Numbered from the stretch's first letter, positions 11,603-26,730 are shown. The stretch is DNA of 64,000 nucleotides from Euwallacea fornicatus (GCF_040115645.1 NW_027096008.1:930001-994000), one strand, 5' to 3'. Program-made: numbers and translations. The notes: generated from the sequence alone by a model not told the origin.

Positions 11603-14600
11603 CCAAGAAAAATAGCACTTTATGTGCTCAAACACACAACTTTTGTGACTTTTCAAACTTTGAAGCTCGATAACTTCGGCAAATGTGGACCAAATTTCTT
11701 AAACAAAGTGTCAAATTAATCACCTCAACGAGATTTTAAAGATGTCACAACACATCATTTTTACATCTTGTTGAACTTCCAAGAAAAATAGTACTTTATC
11801 TGCTCAAACACACAACTTGTGTGACTTCAAATTTTGAAGCTCGATAGCTTCGGCAAATGAAGACCAAATTTGTTAAACAAAGTGTCAAATTAATCAGCTC
11901 GACGAGATTTTGAATATGTCACAAAACATCATGATTGCATTTTGTTGAATTTCCAAGAAAAATAGTACTTTATGTGCTCAAACACACAACTTTTGTGACT
12001 TTTCAAACTTTGAAGCTCGATAGCTTCGGCAAATGAGGACCAAATTTGTTAAACAGAGTGTCAAATTAATCAGCTCGACGAGATTTTGAATATGTCACAA
12101 CACATCATAATTGCATCTTGTTGAATTTCCAAGAAAAATAGTACTTTATGTGCTCACACACACAACTTTTGTGACTTTTCCAATTTTGAAGCTCGATAAC
12201 TTCGGCAAATGAGGACCAAATTTGTTAAACAAAGTGTCAAATTAATCAGCTCGACGAGATTTTGAAGATGTCACTACACATCATGATTACATCTTGTTGA
12301 ACTTCCAAGAAAAATAGTACTTTATGTGCTCAAACACACAACTTTTGTGACTTTTCAAACTTTGAAGCTCGATAGCTTCGGCAAATGAGGACCAAATTTG
12401 TTAAACAGAGTGTCAAATTAATCAGCTCGACGAGATTTTGAATATGTCCCAACACATCATGATTGCATCTTGTTGAATTTCCAAGAAAAATAGTACTTTA
12501 TGTGCTCAAACACACATATTTTGTGACTTTTCAAACTTTGAAGCTCGATAACTTCGGCAAATGTGGACCAAATTTCTTAAACAAAGTGTCAAATTAATCA
12601 GCTCATCGAGATTTTGAAGATGTCACAAAACATCATGATTGCATCTTGTTGAATTTCCAAGAAAAATAGTACTTTATGTGCTCAAACACACAACTTTTGT
12701 GACTTTTCTAAATTTGAAGCTCGATAACTTTGGCAAATGTGGACCAAATTTGTTAACCAAAGTGTCAAATTAATCAGCTCGACGAGATCTTTAAAATGAC
12801 ACAACAATTCAAGATTGCATCTTGTTGAATTTCCAAGAAAAATAGTACTTTATGTGCTCAAACACACATATTTTGTGACTTTTCAAACTTAGAAGCTCGA
12901 TAACTTTGGCAAATGTTGACCAAATTTGTTAAACAAAGTGTCAAATTAATCAGCTCGACGAGATTTTGAATATGTCACAACACATCATGATTGCATCTTG
13001 TTGAATTTCCAAGAAAAATAGTACTTTATGTGCTCAAACACACATATTTTGTGACTTTTCAAACTTTGAAGCTCGATAACTTTGGCAAAAGTGGACCAAA
13101 TTTGTTAACCAAAGTGTCAAATTAATCAGCTCGACGAGATCTTTAAAATGACACAACAATTCATGATTGCATCTTGTTGAATTTCCAAGAAAAATAGTAC
13201 TTTATGTGCTCAAACACACAACTTTTGTGACTTTTCAAACTTTGAAGCTCGATAGCTTCGGCAAATGAAGACCACATTTGTTAAACAAAGTGTCAAATTA
13301 ATCAGCTCGACAAGGTTATGAAGATGTCACAACACACCATGATTACATCTTGTTGAACTTCCCAGAAAAATAGTACTTTATGTGCTCAAACACACAACTT
13401 TTGTGACTTTTCAAACTTTGAAGCTCGATAGCTTCGGCAAATGAAGACCAAATTTGTTAAACAAAGTTTCAAATTAATCAGCTCGACGAGATTTTGAATA
13501 TGTCACAAAACATCATGATTGCATCTTGTTGAATTTCCAAGAAAAATAGTACTTTATGTGCTCAAACACACAACTTTTGTGACTTTTCAAACTTTGAAGC
13601 TCGATAGCTTCGGCAAATGAGGACCAAATTTGTTAAACAGAGTGTCAAATTAATCAGCTCGACGAGATTTTGAATATGTCACAACACATCATAATTGCAT
13701 CTTGTTGAATTTCCAAGAAAAATAGTACTTTATGTGCTCAAACACAAAACTTTTGTGACTTTTCCAATTTTGAAGCTCGATAACTTCGGCAAATGAGGAC
13801 CAAATTTGTTAAACAAAGTGTCAAATTAATCAGCTCGACGAGATTTTGAAGATGTCACTACACATCATGATTACATCTTGTTGAACTTCCAAGAAAAATA
13901 GTACTTTATGTGCTCAAACACACAACTTTTGTGACTTTTCAAACTTTGAAGCTCGATAGCTTCGGCAAATGAAGACCAAATTTGTTAAACAAAGTGTCAA
14001 ATTAATCAGCTCGACGAGATTTTGAATATGTCACAACACATCATGATTGCATCTTGTTGAATTTCCAAGAAAAATAGTACTTTATGTGCTCAAACACACA
14101 ACTTTTGTGACTTTTCCAATTTTGAAGCTCGATAACTTTGGCAAATGTGGACCAAATTTCTTAAACAAAGTGTCAAATTAATCAGCTCAACAAGGTTATG
14201 AAGATGTCACAACACACCATGATTACATCTTGTTGAACTTCCAAGAAATATAGTACTTTATGTGCTCAAACACACATATTTTGTGACTTTTAAAACTCTG
14301 AAGCTCGATAACTTTGGCAAATGTTGACCAAATTTGTTACACAAAGTGTCAAAGTAATCACCTCAACGAGATTTTGAAGATGTCACAACACATCATGATT
14401 ACATCTTGTTGAACTTCCAAGAAAAATAGTACTTTATGTGCTCAAACACACAACTTTTGTGACTTTTCAAACTTTGAAGCTCGATAACTTCGGCAAATGT
14501 GGACCAAATTTCTTAAACAAAGTGTCAAATTAATCACCTCAACGAGATTTTAAAGATGTCACAACACATCATTTTTACATCTTGTTGAACTTCCAAGAAA

Positions 14601-17600
14601 AATAGTAGTTTATGTGCTCAAACACACAACTTGTGTGACTTCAAATTTTGAAGCTCGATAGCTTCGGCAAATGAAGACCAACTTTGTTAAACAAAGTGTC
14701 AAATTAGTTAGCTCGACGAGATTTTGAATATGTCCCAACACATCATGATTGTATCTTGTTGAATTTCCAAGAAAAATAGTACTTTATGTGCTCAAACACA
14801 CAAATTTTGTGACTTTTCAAACTTTGAAGCTCGATAACTTCGGCAAATGTGGACCAAATTTGTTAAACAAAGTGTCAAATTAATCAGCTCGACGAGATTT
14901 TGAATATGTCACAACACATCATGATTGCATCTTGTTGAATTTCCAAGAAAAATAATACTTTATATGCTCAAACACACATATTTTGTGACTTTTCAAACTT
15001 TGAAGCTCGATAACTTTGGCAAAAGTGGACCAAATTTGTTAACCAAAGTGTCAAATTAATCAGCTCGACGAGATCTTTAAAATGACACAACAATTCATGA
15101 TTGCATCTTGTTGAATTTCCAAGAAAAATAGTACTTTACGTGCTCAAACACACAACTTTTGTGACTTTTCAAACTTTGAAGCTCGATAGCGTCGGCAAAT
15201 GAAGACCAAATTTGTTAAACAAAGTGTCAAATTAATCAGCTCGACAAGGTTATGAAGATGTCACAACACACCATGATTACATCTTGTTGAACTTCCAAGA
15301 AAAATAGTACTTTATGTGCTCAAACACACAACTTTTGTGACTTTTCAAACTTTGAAGCTCGATAGCTTCGGCAAATGAAGACCAAATTTGTTAAACAAAG
15401 TGTCAAATTAATCAGCTCGACGAGATTTTGAATATGTCACAACACATCATGATTGCATCTTGTTGAATTTCCAAGAAAAATAGTACTTTATGTGCTCAAA
15501 CACACAACTTTTGTGACTTTTCAAACTTTGAAGCTCGATAGCTTCGGCAAATGAGGACCAAATTTGTTAAACAGAGTGTCAAATTAATCAGCTCGACGAG
15601 ATTTTGAATATGTCACAACACATCATAATTGCATCTTGTTGAATTTCCAAGAAAAATAGTACTTTATGTGCTCAAACACACATATTTTGTGACTTTTAAA
15701 ACTCTGAAGCTCGATAGCTTTGGCAAATGTTGACCAAATTTGTTACACAAAGTGTCAAAGTAATCACCTCAACGAGATTTTGAATATGTCACAAAACATC
15801 ATGATTGCATCTTGTTGAATTTCCAAGAAAAATAGTACTTTATGTGCTCAAACACACAACTTTTGTGACTTTTCAAACTTTGAAGCTCGATAGCTTCGGC
15901 AAATGAGGACCAAATTTGTTAAACAGAGTGTCAAATTAATCAGCTCGACGAGATTTTGAATATGTCACAACACATCATAATTGCATCTTGTTGAATTTCC
16001 AAGAAAAATAGTACTTTATGTGCTCAAACACACAACTTTTGTGACTTTTCCAATTTTGAAGCTCGATAACTTCGGCAAATGAGGACCAAATTTGTTAAAC
16101 AAAGTGTCAAATTAATCAGCTCGACGAGATTTTGAAGATGTCACTACACATCATGATTACATCTTGTTGAACTTCCAAGAAAAATAGTACTTTATGTGCT
16201 CAAACACACAACTTTTGTGACTTTTCAAACTTTGAAGCTCGATAGCTTCGGCAAATGAAGACCAAATTTGTTAAACAAAGTGTCAAATTAATCAGCTCGA
16301 CGAGATTTTGAATATGTCACAACACATCATGATTGCATCTTGTTGAATTTCCAAGAAAAATAGTACTTTATGTGCTCAAACACACAACTTTTGTGACTTT
16401 TCCAATTTTGAAGCTCGATAACTTTGGCAAATGTGGACCAAATTTCTTAAACAAAGTGTCAAATTAATCAGCTCAACAAGGTTATGAAGATGTCACAACA
16501 CACCATGATTACATCTTGTTGAACTTCCAAGAAATATAGTACTTTATGTGCTCAAACACACATATTTTGTGACTTTTAAAACTCTGAAGCTCGATAACTT
16601 TGGCAAATGTTGACCAAATTTGTTACACAAAGTGTCAAAGTAATCACCTCAACGAGATTTTGAAGATGTCACAACACATCATGATTACATCTTGTTGAAC
16701 TTCCAAGAAAAATAGTACTTTATGTGCTCAAACACACAACTTTTGTGACTTTTCAAACTTTGAAGCTCGATAACTTCGGCAAATGTGGACCAAATTTCTT
16801 AAACAAAGTGTCAAATTAATCACCTCAACGAGATTTTGAAGATGTCACAACACATCATGATTACATCTTGTTGAATTTCCAAGAAAAATAGTACTTTATG
16901 TGCTCAAACACACAACTTTTGTGACTTTTCAAATTTTGAAGCTCGATAGCTTCGGCAAATGAGGACCAAATTTGTTAACCAAAGTGTCAAATTAATCAGC
17001 TCGACGAGATCTTTAAAATGACAGAACAATTCATGATTGCATCTTGTTGAATTTCCAAGAAAAATAGTACTTTATGTGCTCAAACACACAACTTTTGTGA
17101 CTTTTCAAACTTTGAAGCTCGATAGCTTCGGCAAATGAAGACCAAATTTGTTAAACAAAGTGTCAAATTAATCAGCTCGACAAGGTTATGAAGATGTCAC
17201 AACACACCATGATTACATCTTGTTGAACTTCCAAGAAAAATAGTACTTTATGTGCTCAAACACACAACTTTTGTGACTTTTCAAACTTTGAAGCTCGATA
17301 GCTTCGGCAAATGAAGACCAAATTTGTTAAACAAAGTGTCAAATTAATCAGCTCGACAAGGTTATGAAGATGTCACAACACACCATGATTACATCTTGTT
17401 GAACTTCCAAGAAAAATAGTACTTTATATGCTCAAACACACAACTTTTGTGACTTTTCAAACTTTGAAGCTCGATAGCTTCGGCAAATGAAGACCAAATT
17501 TGTTAAACAAAGTGTCAAATTAATCAGCTCGACGAGATTTTGAATATGTCACAACACATCATGATTGCATCTTGTTGAATTTCCAAGAAAAATAGTACTT

Positions 17601-19166
17601 TATGTGCTCAAACACACATATTTTGTGACTTTTCAAACTTTGAAGCTCGATAACTTCGGCAAATGTGGACCAAAGTTCTTAAACAAAGTGTCAAATTAAT
17701 CAGCTCATCGAGATTTTGAAGATGTCACAAAACATCATGATTGCATCTTGTTGAATTTCCAAGAAAAATAGTACTTTATATGCTCAAACACACATATTTT
17801 GTGACTTTTCAAACTTTGAAGCTCGATAACTTTGGCAAATGTGGACCAAATTTGTTAACCAAAGTGTCAAATTAATCAGCTCGACGAGATCTTTAAAATG
17901 ACACAACAATTCATAATTGCGTCTTGTTGAATTTCCAAGAAAAATAGTACTTTATGTGCTCAAACACACATATTTTGTGATTTTTCAAACTTTGAAGCTC
18001 GACAGCTTCGGCAAATGAAGACCAAATTTGTTAAACAAAGTGTCAAATTAATCAGCTCGACGTGATTTTGAATATGTCACAACACATCATGATTGCATCT
18101 TGTTGAATTTCCAAGAAAAATAGTACTTTATGTGCTCAAACACACAACTTTTGTGACTTTTCAAATTTTGAAGCTCGATAGCTTCGGCAAATGAGGACCA
18201 AATTTGTTAACCAAAGTGTAAAATTAATCAGCTCGACGAGATCTTTAAAATGGCACAACAATTCATAATTGCATCTTGTTGAATTTCCAAGAAAAATAGT
18301 ACTTTATATGCTCAAACACACATATTTTGTGACTTTTCAAACTTTGAAGCTCGATAACTTTGGCAAATGTGGACCAAATTTGTTAACCAAAGTGTCAAAT
18401 TAATCAGCTCGACGAGATCTTTAAAATGGCACAACAATTCATAATTGCATCTTGTTGAATTTCCAAGAAAAATAGTACTTTATGTGCTCAAACACACAAC
18501 TTTTGTGACTTTTCCAATTTTGAAGCTCGATAACTTTGGCAAATGTGGACCAAATTTGTTAACCAAAGTGTCAAATTAATCAGCTCGACGAGGTCTTTAA
18601 AATGGCACAACACATCATGATTGCATCTTGTTGAATTTCCAAGAAAAATAATACTTTATATGCTCAAACACACATATTTTGTGACTTTTCAAACTTTGAA
18701 GCTCGATAACTTTGGCAAAAGTGGACCAAATTTGTTAACCAAAGTGTCAAATTAATCAGCTCGACGAGATCTTTAAAATGACACAACAATTCATGATTGC
18801 ATCTTGTTGAATTTCCAAGAAAAATAGTACTTTACGTGCTCAAACACACAACTTTTGTGACTTTTCAAACTTTGAAGCTCGATAGCTTCGGCAAATGAAG
18901 ACCAAATTTGTTAAACAAAGTGTCAAATTAATCAGCTCGACAAGGTTATGAAGATGTCACAACACACCATGATTACATCTTGTTGAACTTCCAAGAAAAA
19001 TAGTACTTTATGTGCTCAAACACACAACTTTTGTGACTTTTCAAACTTTGAAGCTCGATAGCTTCGGCAAATGAAGACCAAATTTGTTAAACAAAGTGTC
19101 AAATTAATCAGCTCGACGAGATTTTGAATATGTCACAACACATCATGATTGCATCTTGTTGAATTT
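11603..19166 (+). repeat. 7,564-bp (43-monomer) tandem duplication, copy 1
   Basis: The next 7,564 bases repeat this segment. Rare variants in both copies at exactly that offset include TATCTGCTC (11797/19361), CTCACACACAC (12151/19715), TTCCCAGAAA (13361/20925), ACACAAAACTT near 13741/21305, TAGTAGTTTATG near 14601/22165, GATAGCGTCGG (15185/22749) and CTCGACAGC with GTGATTTTTC (17979/25543). Length equals 41 x 176 + 2 x 174. Only six differences were found by eye. Inside this copy 13,541-14,560 also matches 15,827-16,846 at 2,286 bp (13 monomers), so the segment already contained an internal duplication. Confidence 0.94.
13541..14560 (+). repeat. Internal 13-monomer-spaced repeat within the 7.5-kb unit
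   Basis: About six monomers here recur at 15827-16846 with 2,286-bp spacing (12 x 176 + 174). Shared markers are TCACTACACATC (13855/16141) and GAAATATAG (14245/16531). One visible difference is ACACAAAACTT here against ACACACAACTT in the later copy. The repeat is also present twice in the second 7,564-bp copy. Confidence 0.85.
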
Positions 19167-22100
19167 CCAAGAAAAATAGTACTTTATGTGCTCAAACACA
19201 CAACTTTTGTGACTTTTCAAACTTTGAAGCTCGATAACTTCGGCAAATGTGGACCAAATTTCTTAAACAAAGTGTCAAATTAATCACCTCAACGAGATTT
19301 TAAAGATGTCACAACACATCATTTTTACATCTTGTTGAACTTCCAAGAAAAATAGTACTTTATCTGCTCAAACACACAACTTGTGTGACTTCAAATTTTG
19401 AAGCTCGATAGCTTCGGCAAATGAAGACCAAATTTGTTAAACAAAGTGTCAAATTAATCAGCTCGACGAGATTTTGAATATGTCACAAAACATCATGATT
19501 GCATTTTGTTGAATTTCCAAGAAAAATAGTACTTTATGTGCTCAAACACACAACTTTTGTGACTTTTCAAACTTTGAAGCTCGATAGCTTCGGCAAATGA
19601 GGACCAAATTTGTTAAACAGAGTGTCAAATTAATCAGCTCGACGAGATTTTGAATATGTCACAACACATCATAATTGCATCTTGTTGAATTTCCAAGAAA
19701 AATAGTACTTTATGTGCTCACACACACAACTTTTGTGACTTTTCCAATTTTGAAGCTCGATAACTTCGGCAAATGAGGACCAAATTTGTTAAACAAAGTG
19801 TCAAATTAATCAGCTCGACGAGATTTTGAAGATGTCACTACACATCATGATTACATCTTGTTGAACTTCCAAGAAAAATAGTACTTTATGTGCTCAAACA
19901 CACAACTTTTGTGACTTTTCAAACTTTGAAGCTCGATAGCTTCGGCAAATGAGGACCAAATTTGTTAAACAGAGTGTCAAATTAATCAGCTCGACGAGAT
20001 TTTGAATATGTCCCAACACATCATGATTGCATCTTGTTGAATTTCCAAGAAAAATAGTACTTTATGTGCTCAAACACACATATTTTGTGACTTTTCAAAC
20101 TTTGAAGCTCGATAACTTCGGCAAATGTGGACCAAATTTCTTAAACAAAGTGTCAAATTAATCAGCTCATCGAGATTTTGAAGATGTCACAAAACATCAT
20201 GATTGCATCTTGTTGAATTTCCAAGAAAAATAGTACTTTATGTGCTCAAACACACAACTTTTGTGACTTTTCTAAATTTGAAGCTCGATAACTTTGGCAA
20301 ATGTGGACCAAATTTGTTAACCAAAGTGTCAAATTAATCAGCTCGACGAGATCTTTAAAATGACACAACAATTCAAGATTGCATCTTGTTGAATTTCCAA
20401 GAAAAATAGTACTTTATGTGCTCAAACACACATATTTTGTGACTTTTCAAACTTAGAAGCTCGATAACTTTGGCAAATGTTGACCAAATTTGTTAAACAA
20501 AGTGTCAAATTAATCAGCTCGACGAGATTTTGAATATGTCACAACACATCATGATTGCATCTTGTTGAATTTCCAAGAAAAATAGTACTTTATGTGCTCA
20601 AACACACATATTTTGTGACTTTTCAAACTTTGAAGCTCGATAACTTTGGCAAAAGTGGACCAAATTTGTTAACCAAAGTGTCAAATTAATCAGCTCGACG
20701 AGATCTTTAAAATGACACAACAATTCATGATTGCATCTTGTTGAATTTCCAAGAAAAATAGTACTTTATGTGCTCAAACACACAACTTTTGTGACTTTTC
20801 AAACTTTGAAGCTCGATAGCTTCGGCAAATGAAGACCACATTTGTTAAACAAAGTGTCAAATTAATCAGCTCGACAAGGTTATGAAGATGTCACAACACA
20901 CCATGATTACATCTTGTTGAACTTCCCAGAAAAATAGTACTTTATGTGCTCAAACACACAACTTTTGTGACTTTTCAAACTTTGAAGCTCGATAGCTTCG
21001 GCAAATGAAGACCAAATTTGTTAAACAAAGTTTCAAATTAATCAGCTCGACGAGATTTTGAATATGTCACAAAACATCATGATTGCATCTTGTTGAATTT
21101 CCAAGAAAAATAGTACTTTATGTGCTCAAACACACAACTTTTGTGACTTTTCAAACTTTGAAGCTCGATAGCTTCGGCAAATGAGGACCAAATTTGTTAA
21201 ACAGAGTGTCAAATTAATCAGCTCGACGAGATTTTGAATATGTCACAACACATCATAATTGCATCTTGTTGAATTTCCAAGAAAAATAGTACTTTATGTG
21301 CTCAAACACAAAACTTTTGTGACTTTTCCAATTTTGAAGCTCGATAACTTCGGCAAATGAGGACCAAATTTGTTAAACAAAGTGTCAAATTAATCAGCTC
21401 GACGAGATTTTGAAGATGTCACTACACATCATGATTACATCTTGTTGAACTTCCAAGAAAAATAGTACTTTATGTGCTCAAACACACAACTTTTGTGACT
21501 TTTCAAACTTTGAAGCTCGATAGCTTCGGCAAATGAAGACCAAATTTGTTAAACAAAGTGTCAAATTAATCAGCTCGACGAGATTTTGAATATGTCACAA
21601 CACATCATGATTGCATCTTGTTGAATTTCCAAGAAAAATAGTACTTTATGTGCTCAAACACACAACTTTTGTGACTTTTCCAATTTTGAAGCTCGATAAC
21701 TTTGGCAAATGTGGACCAAATTTCTTAAACAAAGTGTCAAATTAATCAGCTCAACAAGGTTATGAAGATGTCACAACACACCATGATTACATCTTGTTGA
21801 ACTTCCAAGAAATATAGTACTTTATGTGCTCAAACACACATATTTTGTGACTTTTAAAACTCTGAAGCTCGATAACTTTGGCAAATGTTGACCAAATTTG
21901 TTACACAAAGTGTCAAAGTAATCACCTCAACGAGATTTTGAAGATGTCACAACACATCATGATTACATCTTGTTGAACTTCCAAGAAAAATAGTACTTTA
22001 TGTGCTCAAACACACAACTTTTGTGACTTTTCAAACTTTGAAGCTCGATAACTTCGGCAAATGTGGACCAAATTTCTTAAACAAAGTGTCAAATTAATCA

Positions 22101-25100
22101 CCTCAACGAGATTTTAAAGATGTCACAACACATCATTTTTACATCTTGTTGAACTTCCAAGAAAAATAGTAGTTTATGTGCTCAAACACACAACTTGTGT
22201 GACTTCAAATTTTGAAGCTCGATAGCTTCGGCAAATGAAGACCAACTTTGTTAAACAAAGTGTCAAATTAGTTAGCTCGACGAGATTTTGAATATGTCCC
22301 AACACATCATGATTGTATCTTGTTGAATTTCCAAGAAAAATAGTACTTTATGTGCTCAAACACACAAATTTTGTGACTTTTCAAACTTTGAAGCTCGATA
22401 ACTTCGGCAAATGTGGACCAAATTTGTTAAACAAAGTGTCAAATTAATCAGCTCGACGAGATTTTGAATATGTCACAACACATCATGATTGCATCTTGTT
22501 GAATTTCCAAGAAAAATAATACTTTATATGCTCAAACACACATATTTTGTGACTTTTCAAACTTTGAAGCTCGATAACTTTGGCAAAAGTGGACCAAATT
22601 TGTTAACCAAAGTGTCAAATTAATCAGCTCGACGAGATCTTTAAAATGACACAACAATTCATGATTGCATCTTGTTGAATTTCCAAGAAAAATAGTACTT
22701 TACGTGCTCAAACACACAACTTTTGTGACTTTTCAAACTTTGAAGCTCGATAGCGTCGGCAAATGAAGACCAAATTTGTTAAACAAAGTGTCAAATTAAT
22801 CAGCTCGACAAGGTTATGAAGATGTCACAACACACCATGATTACATCTTGTTGAACTTCCAAGAAAAATAGTACTTTATGTGCTCAAACACACAACTTTT
22901 GTGACTTTTCAAACTTTGAAGCTCGATAGCTTCGGCAAATGAAGACCAAATTTGTTAAACAAAGTGTCAAATTAATCAGCTCGACGAGATTTTGAATATG
23001 TCACAACACATCATGATTGCATCTTGTTGAATTTCCAAGAAAAATAGTACTTTATGTGCTCAAACACACAACTTTTGTGACTTTTCAAACTTTGAAGCTC
23101 GATAGCTTCGGCAAATGAGGACCAAATTTGTTAAACAGAGTGTCAAATTAATCAGCTCGACGAGATTTTGAATATGTCACAACACATCATAATTGCATCT
23201 TGTTGAATTTCCAAGAAAAATAGTACTTTATGTGCTCAAACACACATATTTTGTGACTTTTAAAACTCTGAAGCTCGATAGCTTTGGCAAATGTTGACCA
23301 AATTTGTTACACAAAGTGTCAAAGTAATCACCTCAACGAGATTTTGAATATGTCACAAAACATCATGATTGCATCTTGTTGAATTTCCAAGAAAAATAGT
23401 ACTTTATGTGCTCAAACACACAACTTTTGTGACTTTTCAAACTTTGAAGCTCGATAGCTTCGGCAAATGAGGACCAAATTTGTTAAACAGAGTGTCAAAT
23501 TAATCAGCTCGACGAGATTTTGAATATGTCACAACACATCATAATTGCATCTTGTTGAATTTCCAAGAAAAATAGTACTTTATGTGCTCAAACACACAAC
23601 TTTTGTGACTTTTCCAATTTTGAAGCTCGATAACTTCGGCAAATGAGGACCAAATTTGTTAAACAAAGTGTCAAATTAATCAGCTCGACGAGATTTTGAA
23701 GATGTCACTACACATCATGATTACATCTTGTTGAATTTCCAAGAAAAATAGTACTTTATGTGCTCAAACACACAACTTTTGTGACTTTTCAAACTTTGAA
23801 GCTCGATAGCTTCGGCAAATGAAGACCAAATTTGTTAAACAAAGTGTCAAATTAATCAGCTCGACGAGATTTTGAATATGTCACAACACATCATGATTGC
23901 ATCTTGTTGAATTTCCAAGAAAAATAGTACTTTATGTGCTCAAACACACAACTTTTGTGACTTTTCCAATTTTGAAGCTCGATAACTTTGGCAAATGTGG
24001 ACCAAATTTCTTAAACAAAGTGTCAAATTAATCAGCTCAACAAGGTTATGAAGATGTCACAACACACCATGATTACATCTTGTTGAACTTCCAAGAAATA
24101 TAGTACTTTATGTGCTCAAACACACATATTTTGTGACTTTTAAAACTCTGAAGCTCGATAACTTTGGCAAATGTTGACCAAATTTGTTACACAAAGTGTC
24201 AAAGTAATCACCTCAACGAGATTTTGAAGATGTCACAACACATCATGATTACATCTTGTTGAACTTCCAAGAAAAATAGTACTTTATGTGCTCAAACACA
24301 CAACTTTTGTGACTTTTCAAACTTTGAAGCTCGATAACTTCGGCAAATGTGGACCAAATTTCTTAAACAAAGTGTCAAATTAATCACCTCAACGAGATTT
24401 TGAAGATGTCACAACACATCATGATTACATCTTGTTGAATTTCCAAGAAAAATAGTACTTTATGTGCTCAAACACACAACTTTTGTGACTTTTCAAATTT
24501 TGAAGCTCGATAGCTTCGGCAAATGAGGACCAAATTTGTTAACCAAAGTGTCAAATTAATCAGCTCGACGAGATCTTTAAAATGACAGAACAATTCATGA
24601 TTGCATCTTGTTGAATTTCCAAGAAAAATAGTACTTTATGTGCTCAAACACACAACTTTTGTGACTTTTCAAACTTTGAAGCTCGATAGCTTCGGCAAAT
24701 GAAGACCAAATTTGTTAAACAAAGTGTCAAATTAATCAGCTCGACAAGGTTATGAAGATGTCACAACACACCATGATTACATCTTGTTGAACTTCCAAGA
24801 AAAATAGTACTTTATGTGCTCAAACACACAACTTTTGTGACTTTTCAAACTTTGAAGCTCGATAGCTTCGGCAAATGAAGACCAAATTTGTTAAACAAAG
24901 TGTCAAATTAATCAGCTCGACAAGGTTATGAAGATGTCACAACACACCATGATTACATCTTGTTGAACTTCCAAGAAAAATAGTACTTTATATGCTCAAA
25001 CACACAACTTTTGTGACTTTTCAAACTTTGAAGCTCGATAGCTTCGGCAAATGAAGACCAAATTTGTTAAACAAAGTGTCAAATTAATCAGCTCGACGAG

Positions 25101-26730
25101 ATTTTGAATATGTCACAACACATCATGATTGCATCTTGTTGAATTTCCAAGAAAAATAGTACTTTATGTGCTCAAACACACATATTTTGTGACTTTTCAA
25201 ACTTTGAAGCTCGATAACTTCGGCAAATGTGGACCAAAGTTCTTAAACAAAGTGTCAAATTAATCAGCTCATCGAGATTTTGAAGATGTCACAAAACATC
25301 ATGATTGCATCTTGTTGAATTTCCAAGAAAAATAGTACTTTATATGCTCAAACACACATATTTTGTGACTTTTCAAACTTTGAAGCTCGATAACTTTGGC
25401 AAATGTGGACCAAATTTGTTAACCAAAGTGTCAAATTAATCAGCTCGACGAGATCTTTAAAATGACACAACAATTCATAATTGCGTCTTGTTGAATTTCC
25501 AAGAAAAATAGTACTTTATGTGCTCAAACACACATATTTTGTGATTTTTCAAACTTTGAAGCTCGACAGCTTCGGCAAATGAAGACCAAATTTGTTAAAC
25601 AAAGTGTCAAATTAATCAGCTCGACGTGATTTTGAATATGTCACAACACATCATGATTGCATCTTGTTGAATTTCCAAGAAAAATAGTACTTTATGTGCT
25701 CAAACACACAACTTTTGTGACTTTTCAAATTTTGAAGCTCGATAGCTTCGGCAAATGAGGACCAAATTTGTTAACCAAAGTGTAAAATTAATCAGCTCGA
25801 CGAGATCTTTAAAATGGCACAACAATTCATAATTGCATCTTGTTGAATTTCCAAGAAAAATAGTACTTTATATGCTCAAACACACATATTTTGTGACTTT
25901 TCAAACTTTGAAGCTCGATAACTTTGGCAAATGTGGACCAAATTTGTTAACCAAAGTGTCAAATTAATCAGCTCGACGAGATCTTTAAAATGGCACAACA
26001 ATTCATAATTGCATCTTGTTGAATTTCCAAGAAAAATAGTACTTTATGTGCTCAAACACACAACTTTTGTGACTTTTCCAATTTTGAAGCTCGATAACTT
26101 TGGCAAATGTGGACCAAATTTGTTAACCAAAGTGTCAAATTAATCAGCTCGACGAGGTCTTTAAAATGGCACAACACATCATGATTGCATCTTGTTGAAT
26201 TTCCAAGAAAAATAATACTTTATATGCTCAAACACACATATTTTGTGACTTTTCAAACTTTGAAGCTCGATAACTTTGGCAAATGTGGACCAAATTTGTT
26301 AACCAAAGTGTCAAATTAATCAGCTCGACAAGATCTTTAAAATGGCACAACAATTCATAATTGCATCTTGTTGAATTTCCAAGAAAAATAGTACTTTACG
26401 TGCTCAAACACACAACTTTTGTGACTTTTCAAACTTTGAAGCTCGATAGCTTCGGCAAATGAAGACCAAATTTGTTAAACAAAGTGTCAAATTAATCAGC
26501 TCGACAAGGTTATGAAGATGTCACAACACACCATGATTACATCTTGTTGAACTTCCAAGAAAAATAGTACTTTATGTGCTCAAACACACAACTTTTGTGA
26601 CTTTTCAAACTTTGAAGCTCGATAGCTTCGGCAAATGAAGACCAAATTTGTTAAACAAAGTGTCAAATTAATCAGCTCGACGAGATTTTGAATATGTCAC
26701 AACACATCATGATTGCATCTTGTTGAATTT
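19167..26730 (+). repeat. 7,564-bp (43-monomer) tandem duplication, copy 2
   Basis: The second copy abuts the first. Differences noted by eye are C11616/T19180, C16172/T23736 and four clustered in one monomer: A18720/T26284, G18766/A26330, A18781/G26345 and G18795/A26359. The copy ends at the monomer boundary 26,730; the following monomer (GATAGC, TGAGG, ACAGAG) does not match 19,167. Confidence 0.94.

Noticed and set aside
11603..26730. Assembly error as the explanation for the 7,564-bp pair
   Set aside because: It cannot be excluded without reads, but six differences, four clustered as in gene conversion, and similar smaller duplications elsewhere make a real duplication the better reading.
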